IMG/VR virus record: IMGVR_UViG_3300037827_000025
Span: 1 to 28,293 of that record
Length of the DNA: 28,293 nt
Strand: one strand, 5' to 3'
Source of the DNA: a virus
In this document: piece after piece, positions 6,033 to 11,209 of the stretch
How positions within the stretch are numbered: the first letter of the stretch is position 1
Layout: every line of letters begins with the position of its first letter
Translations under genes and position numbers: made by a program
Notes under the pieces: model-generated
Seen by the model: only the letters and a program-made list of their open reading frames with translations
What the model was told of the DNA's origin: nothing
Databases searched by the model: none

Positions 6033-6150
6033 GGGTTCGTGGTGAATGAGCAGGTCGATGCTATAGCCTCCAAGATTGCACTACGGGTAAGTCAAAGCAC
6101 TTGGGTGACAACCAAAGCCTGAGATCGACACAGGCCACCACAACTTTAAA

Positions 6151-6160
6151 CGCTCTTTAA
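6151..6160 (+). promoter_or_regulatory. boxA-like antitermination element (rrn/nut type)
   Basis: CGCTCTTTAA matches the bacterial rrn boxA (TGCTCTTTAACA in E. coli) over nine consecutive bases and the start of lambda nut boxA (CGCTCTTA). It lies about 110 bases downstream of the predicted start from the 6004 promoter and before the tRNA. It is flanked by AACTT/AAGTT arms (6142-6146 and 6166-6170), which could present it in a loop. In rrn operons boxA recruits NusB/S10 to keep polymerase going through untranslated structured RNA; that fits this location. Confidence 0.45.
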
Positions 6161-6264
6161 ATCTGAAGTTGTTATTCGCATGCCAAGTCAAGTGATTGAT
6201 ATCTTGATGGTCTGATGAGATATATCTGGTTGCTCTGAGAAATATCGTTAGGCGCTTACTCTGA

Positions 6265-6322
6265 TCAAGCTAGTGTAAAATCTATCGGGATAGACCAGTT
6301 CGACTCTGGTGGCTTGGCAGCC
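6265..6322 (+). other. tRNA-like element with T-arm and acceptor-like stem but no D or anticodon arm
   Basis: ACCAG-TTCGACT-CTGGT (6294-6310) is a textbook T-arm. The next seven bases GGCTTGG (6311-6317) can pair with TCAAGCT (6265-6271) as an acceptor-like stem (five Watson-Crick and two G-T pairs). Between them lie only 22 bases, enough for a short TCTAT/ATAGA hairpin (6281-6294) but not for D and anticodon arms. No CCA end is encoded. It is either a decayed tRNA or a minimal tRNA-like structure. Confidence 0.4.
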
Positions 6323-6342
6323 GAATAACAATTACACCGAAT

Positions 6343-6417
6343 ATGACTCTAATGTAACGGCAGCATGCGGGATTCCAAATCCTTGCAGTGTGGGTTCGAA
6401 TCCTACGGGTCATGCCA
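6343..6417 (+). tRNA. tRNA-Trp (anticodon CCA)
   Basis: A 75-base cloverleaf can be drawn. The acceptor stem is ATGACTC with GGGTCAT, discriminator G, and CCA encoded at 6415-6417. The D-stem is ATGT/GCAT with a seven-base loop holding GG. The anticodon stem CGGGA/TCCTT has one C-T mismatch at its base and the loop TTCCAAA has U33 and CCA at 6375-6377. The variable loop has five bases and the T-arm is GTGGG-TTCGAAT-CCTAC. It would read UGG (Trp). The A10-T25 D-stem pair and the mismatch make it slightly divergent from host tRNAs, as is common for phage tRNAs. Confidence 0.8.
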
Positions 6418-6607
6418 AACACCGATTGCAAGTCGGTCCAACCTGTAAAGTTTGCCCGGAGTCCTCCTAGCTCCTGCGGTAAGGGCGCAATACAGGAAAC
6501 TTGCTAGCCAAGGGCACCCCCACCTGTTGTGCTGGTAGTCGCGCCAGTGGCGAAAGAGCGATAGATTTGAGATGCGTGATGTAGTGCGCCCGCCCGCAGA
6601 TGCGGAA
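6418..6607 (+). other. Structured non-coding stretch after the tRNA
   Basis: No gene is visible here. Several hairpins can be drawn: ACCGA-TTGCAAG-TCGGT (6421-6437), TCCTGCG...CGC/CAGGA (6472-6497) and CGCC-AGT-GGCG (6542-6552). CCTGTA (6442-6447) can pair with TACAGG (6491-6496). GCACCCCCAC (6514-6523) can pair with 7189-7199 (ten pairs, one bulged A), which would link this stretch with the structured region further right, although one such pairing is near what chance allows. It ends at the first copy of the 16-bp repeat. Confidence 0.4.
6592..6607. repeat. 16-bp direct repeat, left copy
   Basis: GCCCGCAGATGCGGAA, identical to 6871-6886. The core CCGCA-GA-TGCGG is itself a small inverted repeat. 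The two copies flank the 72-aa gene, which begins 33 bases after this copy. Confidence 0.8.
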
Positions 6608-6639
6608 CCTATAATCAAATAATCAAATGAGGCGCTAAA

Positions 6640-6858
6640 ATGACTATAGAAACAATAAGCCTGAGCGGGATATTGAATATTTCCGTTCGTGAATCATCGG
6701 CAAAGATTTGTTTTGTCGGTGAAGGTGGGTTGCCAAAGCAGATTATTGTAGATTTGTCTTCAGGTGACAGCGGAATTATTTCCGCCCTGAAAGAGGCGAG
6801 AGATCACAGAAAAGAAAGCGGCCTTGATGTGACTTCCTTTCCTGATGGAGTGTTTTAG
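6640..6858 (+). CDS. Small hypothetical protein inside the RNA locus
   Basis: A 72-aa product. The ATG at 6640 has GAGG nine bases upstream, and a TATAAT at 6610-6615 lies in front, without a matching -35. The sequence reads as a beta-rich start (ISLSGILNISVRESSAKICF) followed by PKQIIVDLSSGDSGIISALK and a charged tail, plausible for a folded small protein. It is the only coding gene between the tRNA and the terminator, and it is flanked by the exact 16-bp repeat, so it looks like a cassette placed in otherwise non-coding sequence. No family recognised. Confidence 0.65.
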   Translation: MTIETISLSGILNISVRESSAKICFVGEGGLPKQIIVDLSSGDSGIISALKEARDHRKESGLDVTSFPDGVF

Positions 6859-6870
6859 TTTTTGATAATT

Positions 6871-6886
6871 GCCCGCAGATGCGGAA
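6871..6886. repeat. 16-bp direct repeat, right copy
   Basis: GCCCGCAGATGCGGAA, identical to 6592-6607, starting 13 bases after the stop of the 72-aa gene. It marks the left edge of the next structured stretch. Confidence 0.8.
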
Positions 6887-7290
6887 ATCGTCTTTATCGC
6901 CTGATATGTTGTTTGTCGGTGGCTATGTCTTCGGAGGTATGACCGGGCTAGCGACACATCAGGGATGCAGATGTAAGAGCAGGCTGATGCTCATGCCCGT
7001 CGTGCGAGGCCAAATCGTTGAGGGTCTTCCTCTAAAATAGGTCAACTCGGATTCAGCAACCGAATCTGCATCAAACTGGCAAGCATAGCTCGACGAGGGA
7101 AGGCGTCTGCTGGACGACGCTGGAGAGGCGATACGCGGATCATCACCGCCCTTATGACTCGATGCTCAACCTCTCAGCCAGGCAATACGTGGGGAGTGCA
7201 TACCGAAGTTCCACGCTAAGCTACAGGGTATGTCAGACGGCAGGGACGAGACCGCAAGCCCGCAACCTCACGGAAGCGGGCTTTTTCTCG
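6887..7290 (+). ncRNA. Candidate structured non-coding RNA of about 400 nt ending in a terminator
   Basis: No supported gene lies here, yet many nested pairings can be drawn. CCTGAT-a-TGT (6900-6909) pairs with ACA-c-ATCAGG (6954-6963), and directly next to it GATGCAGAT (6964-6972) pairs perfectly with ATCTGCATC (7064-7072). Further right are GCGTC/GACGC (7103-7107/7116-7120), CTGG-AGAGG with CCTCT-CAG-CCAG (7120-7128/7170-7181) enclosing GCGG/CCGC (7135-7138/7146-7149), and GCATACC/GGTATGT (7198-7204/7227-7233). The stretch finishes with a Rho-independent terminator. I recognise no Rfam family. Each helix alone could arise by chance; the number and adjacency are the evidence. Confidence 0.45.
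7240..7290 (+). terminator. Rho-independent terminator of the RNA locus
   Basis: AAGCCCGC (7256-7263) pairs with GCGGGCTT (7276-7283) around a 12-base loop, with a T tract at 7282-7286. An outer arm GACGAGA (about 7245-7251) can pair with TCTCGTC (about 7286-7292), lengthening the stem. It lies about 20 bases before the next promoter, so it separates the RNA locus from the structural operon. Confidence 0.8.
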
Positions 7291-7311
7291 TCTGCAATTC
7301 GATAATCCAGC

Positions 7312-7340
7312 TTGACATAGTGGTTATGTGTTGCGATTAT
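7312..7340 (+). promoter_or_regulatory. Rightward sigma-70-type promoter of the structural operon
   Basis: TTGACA (7312-7317), 17 bases, GATTAT (7335-7340): identical hexamers and spacing to the promoter at 6004-6032. The predicted start near 7347 leaves a leader of about 34 bases with AGGAGA (7367-7372) before the ATG at 7381. No further strong terminator is seen downstream, so it may drive the head and tail genes, possibly with other promoters not recognised here. Confidence 0.65.
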
Positions 7341-7380
7341 TGGTTGGCGCAATGGAGCGCGATGACAGGAGATAGCTGCA

Positions 7381-7623
7381 ATGGAAATCCCAGAAGAGAA
7401 CAAGGTTGAAATTTCAGTGCGATTTTCGATGGGCGAAGATCAGTGCAATGCACTGCTGCGTTTCAATGCAACCTGCGAAGACGGCCAGGAATACGATGTG
7501 CGCCGCAGCATGATGAAGTCGCTGACCTATGTCGGCATGGTTCGCTGGTGTGGTGGCTCTCGTTTCGAAATCACCGACGCCGGCATCGCAGCAGTTGAAG
7601 ATCTTCAGGAGCGTGCGAAATGA
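7381..7623 (+). CDS. Small phage hypothetical protein, possible winged-helix-like end
   Basis: An 80-aa product with AGGAGA in front. It has an acidic beta-type N-terminus (NKVEISVRFSMGEDQCNALL). Residues about 42-75 (SMMKSLTYVGMVRWCGGSRF then EITDAGIAAVEDL) look like a helix plus wing of a small winged-helix domain, as in phage proteins that sense 'new versus old' DNA or proteins, but no specific family is certain. First gene after the 7312 promoter, ATGA-coupled to the next gene. Confidence 0.75.
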   Translation: MEIPEENKVEISVRFSMGEDQCNALLRFNATCEDGQEYDVRRSMMKSLTYVGMVRWCGGSRFEITDAGIAAVEDLQERAK

Positions 7624-7661
7624 GCAAGCATACGCCTGGCCCGAGCAAAAGGAGAATCTCA

Positions 7662-7838
7662 ATGACTTCCGCTCAAATCAGCTCGGCAGCCAGGCTAATC
7701 CTTAATCTCAGCTATTACGATTGCCCACGACGCGTTCCTGGCGGCGACCTAAAATACAAAACCCAATCGCTGATCTACGCTGATCGTTTTTTTGATCTTG
7801 CATCTGGCAATCGGAAGGAAAAAGGAGAATCCCAATGA
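7662..7838 (+). CDS. Small hypothetical protein (possible longer start at 7620)
   Basis: From the ATG at 7662, preceded by AAAAGGAGAAT, the product is 58 aa (MTSAQISSAARLILNLSYYD...). The frame also opens at an ATG at 7620 that overlaps the upstream stop as ATGA and would add MSKHTPGPSKRRIS; the 'MSKHTPGP' start is common to many small phage proteins, so this could be a remnant of such a gene fused by deletion to the next one. I prefer 7662 because of its ribosome site. Function unknown. ATGA overlap with the next gene. Confidence 0.6.
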   Translation: MTSAQISSAARLILNLSYYDCPRRVPGGDLKYKTQSLIYADRFFDLASGNRKEKGESQ

Positions 7839-8386
7839 AGCTGGTTGATATTTTGGCGCGGGAGTTGAAGATTTGGCCTGAGGGCGTTGATGCCATCGAG
7901 CAATCAGATGTTGACTCAACATTATTCGAATATGGTCGCGGTATTGTCGGCAGCGTAAAAGCTCACGCTGAAGACAGCCGTACTGCGCATGTCACCCGCG
8001 CCCAATGGCAAGCCGCAGTCGATACGCTGTTGGTGTGGAATGGCGAAGGTCTACCGCCTGTTGGTACTGTTTGCGAGTACCAATGCGGCTATATCGAACA
8101 GCCTCACCAGCATGCTGAATGCAAGGTTATTGCACACTTCGTTGGTGAGTCAGGCTCGACGCTGGCGGCGTTCACTTACACAGCTCATGATGGAGTGATC
8201 CAGCTAGGCCGTGGTGCCCAAAATATGTTCCGCACCATCCGCACTGCTGAGCAGATCGCGGCGGATGAGCGCACAAACAATGCCATTGCAATGTGTCAAG
8301 CGACTCAGGGTGCTCGCGATTGGATGGAGGCATTCAGGATGCTACACGACGCTGGCTACCGCAAATTCGAAATAGTGGATAATTGA
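7835..8386 (+). CDS. Phage hypothetical protein
   Basis: A 183-aa product with AAAGGAGAAT upstream and an ATGA overlap. The middle PPVGTVCEYQCGYIEQPHQH then AECKVIAHFVGE resembles the 'GLPPVGTVCEY' segment that recurs in Pseudomonas phage hypothetical proteins, a small SH3-like beta domain often found in early or pre-terminase genes. The C-terminal half (IRTAEQIAADERTNNAIAMC) is helical and acidic. No catalytic motif is seen. The name rests on resemblance only. Confidence 0.75.
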   Translation: MKLVDILARELKIWPEGVDAIEQSDVDSTLFEYGRGIVGSVKAHAEDSRTAHVTRAQWQAAVDTLLVWNGEGLPPVGTVCEYQCGYIEQPHQHAECKVIAHFVGESGSTLAAFTYTAHDGVIQLGRGAQNMFRTIRTAEQIAADERTNNAIAMCQATQGARDWMEAFRMLHDAGYRKFEIVDN

Positions 8387-8387
8387 T

Positions 8388-8591
8388 ATGAGCGAGCGCG
8401 AGAAGGATCTGATCATGTGGCAGCATGACCGTATAGATGCGATTCGTGATGCCGATTATTGGCCTGGGTTTTACTTCCTGCCGCATGGCCTTGATACTCC
8501 AAAGCAGTCTTTGGCTACTCGCGCTCGCGGGATCATATTTTATGATCGAGCGCTTCGCCGATCACTCTACCCATTCCAGGAGAAGGCATAA
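8388..8591 (+). CDS. Small phage hypothetical protein
   Basis: A 67-aa product starting one base after the previous stop. Sequence is rich in aromatic and basic residues (MWQHDRIDAIRDADYWPGFY, RARGIIFYDRALRRSLYP). No recognised domain. Its end carries the AGGAGAAGG that serves the following exported-protein gene, so the two are probably co-translated. Confidence 0.65.
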   Translation: MSEREKDLIMWQHDRIDAIRDADYWPGFYFLPHGLDTPKQSLATRARGIIFYDRALRRSLYPFQEKA

Positions 8592-8592
8592 A

Positions 8593-8970
8593 ATGAAAAC
8601 GGCCATCACCCTAGCCACATCCATCCTGATGGCCGCCCTAACCGCGCCAGCCATCGCAGAATCAAAGATCCCCCACGATCTTAACCAAGACCCTGAAAAG
8701 TTCTGCTTCGTCGCTGGCGTGATCTCAGCGGGCATCATGGACAGGACAGATGCTGGATACCCCAGGGAATACATGTATTCTTGGGTTAACAAACTTGAGC
8801 AGCCCCAGTTGCGGGCGTTCTTGAATGAAACCGTTACACTGGCCGACCAATTCGCCAAGCACTCAAGCGAGCCGGTTGATAAGATCCAATTTGCAACTTG
8901 GAATTGCCAGCGGTGTATGGCGATCATGGCGCCAAGCCAAAGCGATTACGTTTGCACAAGAACTGAATGA
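8593..8970 (+). CDS. Exported (signal-peptide) small phage protein
   Basis: A 125-aa product. The ATG at 8593 is chosen because it is preceded by AGGAGAAGG and starts a clear Sec signal: MKTAITLATSILMAALTAPA then IA, with probable cleavage before ESK. The frame is open further upstream (to 8437) but that extension has no ribosome site. The mature part holds CFVAGVISAGIMDR and four cysteines (one near residue 37, a QRC pair and a final YVCT), suggesting disulfides in the periplasm. An exported protein just before terminase is unusual; superinfection exclusion or envelope modification are possibilities, not shown. Confidence 0.75.
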   Translation: MKTAITLATSILMAALTAPAIAESKIPHDLNQDPEKFCFVAGVISAGIMDRTDAGYPREYMYSWVNKLEQPQLRAFLNETVTLADQFAKHSSEPVDKIQFATWNCQRCMAIMAPSQSDYVCTRTE

Positions 8971-8983
8971 ATAGGTAATTAAT

Positions 8984-9586
8984 ATGTCTCCCGAGCAGCA
9001 AGAGTTGTTCGATCAGCTCACACAGTTGCAACAGCGGACTGCTACAGGCGTCCTGGCTGGCATGACTCAGCGGGCCGCGTATTACGCTGCTGGCGGCAAG
9101 GCCGACACCGATGAATCCGCAGATTCTAGTTGCTCTCAGATCTTGAGTAACATAAAGGTGAAAGCGTTCATGGACTCAATGAAACGTCAAGCTATTTCTG
9201 ACGCTATTATGAGCCGTGATGAAGCTATGTCGATTCTCACTCAGTTGGCGCGCGGCAACCTGGTTGACATCGTTAAGTTCAAGACGGCAAACATCGGCAA
9301 GGATATGGAGACGGGTGAAGACCTCAACCAAACCGCTTGGACCATCGACGAGTCACTGCAAGAAACCGACCCCGAGAAATTAATCATTATCTCTGAACTG
9401 GAAGTCGGCAAGAATGGCCCGAAGATCAAGCAACACTCCAAGGCTGCGGCAATTGCGCTGCTGGCTAAGATGCAGGGCTGGGAATCCGCGCAGAAGGTTG
9501 ACCACCTGTCCAGCGACGGCAGCATGAGCGGGCCGACGCGGATTGAGATTGTGGCGCCGTCAATGAGCACCAAGCCCGATGAGTGA
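8984..9586 (+). CDS. Terminase small subunit
   Basis: A 200-aa product directly before the large terminase. The N-terminus QRAAYYAAGGKADTDESADS is the helix-turn-helix 'TQxxAYxxAG' segment of Terminase_2 small subunits, followed by SCSQILSNIKVKAFMDSM and SRDEAMSILTQLARGNLVDI, typical of the family's helical core. The tail contains SKAAAIALLAKMQGWE, the usual oligomerisation and 'LLAKMxGW' end. The protein recognises phage DNA at the packaging site and loads the motor. The stop overlaps the next start by eight bases. Confidence 0.85.
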   Translation: MSPEQQELFDQLTQLQQRTATGVLAGMTQRAAYYAAGGKADTDESADSSCSQILSNIKVKAFMDSMKRQAISDAIMSRDEAMSILTQLARGNLVDIVKFKTANIGKDMETGEDLNQTAWTIDESLQETDPEKLIIISELEVGKNGPKIKQHSKAAAIALLAKMQGWESAQKVDHLSSDGSMSGPTRIEIVAPSMSTKPDE

Positions 9587-9797
9587 GGATAAAATGATCC
9601 ATCATCTAATTTGGGTTTGGTTCCAGTACGGAGGCGGCCGGAGGTCAGGCGGGCGCGTTTATCTTCCTCATTGCTGCATGGGCGCTGGCGAACAGGCTGG
9701 CGAGATGCTGGAAAGCCTTGGGTTGGGTGTTGATGCTGGCTGGGAGATTGAGCTGACCGATAAAGGGGTTGAGCTGATGGAGAAGGAATTCTCTTGA
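9579..9797 (+). CDS. Small protein between the terminase subunits
   Basis: A 72-aa product overlapping the small terminase by eight bases (ATGAGTGA) and the large terminase by four. It has a hydrophobic Trp/Gly start (IHHLIWVWFQYGGGRRSGG) and an acidic C-terminus (WEIELTDKGVELMEKEF). Not recognised; possibly a regulator or adaptor of packaging, from position only. Confidence 0.6.
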   Translation: MSEDKMIHHLIWVWFQYGGGRRSGGRVYLPHCCMGAGEQAGEMLESLGLGVDAGWEIELTDKGVELMEKEFS

Positions 9798-11209
9798 GCA
9801 CCCTACGCATCGAAATGCCCCCCAAGATGATCCCGAGCTTTGCACCGGATCGCGGATCCTTGCGTTACCGGTGCTGGCGTGGCGGTCGAGGCTCCGGCAA
9901 GTCATTCAACGTCGCCAAGATGGCTGGAGTTTGGGGGGCAATTGAAAAGCTCAGAATCGTCTGTGCCCGCGAGCTGCAAAACTCGATCAAAGAGTCATTT
10001 CACGCCGAGCTGAAGAACGCCATCGAGTCATGCAAGTGGCTGAAGACTCAGTACGACGTTGGCACCGACTTCCTGCGCCATAAGACCAATGGCACAGAAT
10101 TCATCTTCAAGGGGCTGCGCCACAACATTGAGGCCGTCAAGTCGATGGCTCAGGTTGACCTGCTTATCGTCGAAGAGGCTGAGACTGTCCCGCATGCCAG
10201 TTGGGTCGACCTGCTGCCAACCATTCGGGCGCCTAGGTCAGAGGTCTGGCTCATCTGGAACCCGAAGCGCCCCAACAGCTGGGTAGCCGAGAACTTCGAC
10301 AGCGGCACGCCGCCACGCTCCCTGGTGACCAGCGTCAACCACTCTGACAACCCGTGGTTCAGCAAAGAGCTTGAAGAACAGCGCCTTCACGACAAAGAGG
10401 TCATGCCGGTCAACCTGTACAACCACATCTGGGAAGGCGCCTATCTGCTGGACGATGACACATCGGTCATCAAGTCTGCCTGGGTCGAGTCAGCCATTGA
10501 CGCCCACCTGCTTATCCCCGAGCTTGAGGATGGCCGCGCTGCTCTGGGCTTCGACGTTGCCGATGACGGCGCCGACCTTTGCGCTACCGTCCTGCGCAAG
10601 GGCTCCGTGGCTCGCTCTGCCGATGAGTGGCATGGCCGCGAAGATGAGCTGTTCAAGTCCTGCATACGCGCATATCACGATGCGCAAGGAGCTGGAGCGC
10701 ACATCGTCTATGACAGTATCGGCGTTGGCGCTGGCTGCGGCTCAAACTTCAACGTGCTCAACAAGGATCACCCGAACAACCGCGTCACGCACGACGGCTT
10801 CAACGCTGGGGGCAAGGTATTGCGCCCCGAGGCTCTGTATGGTCACACCAAGATCAAGAACAAGGACTTCTTTGCCAATATCAAGGCGCAGATGTGGTGG
10901 GATGTTGCCGACCGCTTCCTGCTGACCCACATGGTCGTGGAGTCCATCAAGAACGGCACGGTTCCGCCCAAGTTCAAGATCGAAGAGTTGATCAGCATCG
11001 ACAGCACCATCAAGCACCTGGCTAAGCTGAAGATGGAGCTGTGCACGCCGTTGCGTGACTTCGACAATAACGGTCGCGTCAAGGTAGAATCAAAAAAGGA
11101 CATGAAGAAGCGCGAAGTTGCATCGCCAAACCTGGGCGACGGCTTTATCATGGCCTATGCCCCTATCCGTCGCGGATTGAACATAAATGCCGAGAACCTC
11201 AGACCATGA
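9794..11209 (+). CDS. Terminase large subunit (packaging ATPase-nuclease)
   Basis: A 471-aa product starting with TTG at 9794 (TTGA overlap with the previous stop, AAGGA upstream). Walker A GGRGSGKS is at residues 30-37, Walker B LLIVEEAE at 123-130 with the catalytic glutamate, and a coupling motif follows at WNPKRPNSWV (155-164). The C-terminal nuclease shows GFDVADDGADL (252-262) and IVYDSIGVGAG (304-314), which supply RNase H-like acidic residues. It cuts concatemeric DNA and pumps it into the prohead through the portal. Length is normal for the phage terminase_6 type group. Confidence 0.95.
   Translation: MSTLRIEMPPKMIPSFAPDRGSLRYRCWRGGRGSGKSFNVAKMAGVWGAIEKLRIVCARELQNSIKESFHAELKNAIESCKWLKTQYDVGTDFLRHKTNGTEFIFKGLRHNIEAVKSMAQVDLLIVEEAETVPHASWVDLLPTIRAPRSEVWLIWNPKRPNSWVAENFDSGTPPRSLVTSVNHSDNPWFSKELEEQRLHDKEVMPVNLYNHIWEGAYLLDDDTSVIKSAWVESAIDAHLLIPELEDGRAALGFDVADDGADLCATVLRKGSVARSADEWHGREDELFKSCIRAYHDAQGAGAHIVYDSIGVGAGCGSNFNVLNKDHPNNRVTHDGFNAGGKVLRPEALYGHTKIKNKDFFANIKAQMWWDVADRFLLTHMVVESIKNGTVPPKFKIEELISIDSTIKHLAKLKMELCTPLRDFDNNGRVKVESKKDMKKREVASPNLGDGFIMAYAPIRRGLNINAENLRP

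Noticed and set aside
6421-6437. Hairpin ACCGA-TTGCAAG-TCGGT looking like a tRNA-Cys (GCA) anticodon arm
   Set aside because: No D-arm, T-arm or acceptor stem can be placed at the required distances; the upstream bases belong to the tRNA-Trp. It was kept only as a hairpin of the structured stretch.
6470-6490. TGCGGTAAGGGCGCA resembling a segment of RNase P RNA (TGCGGTAAGAGCGCA)
   Set aside because: The other universally conserved RNase P RNA segments (GAGGAAAGTC and the ACAGAA-type 3' motif) are absent, so this is most likely a chance similarity.
7352-7375. A 7-codon leader ORF ending just before the ATG at 7381
   Set aside because: Too short to support, with no ribosome site, and its stop lies within the real gene's ribosome-binding region.
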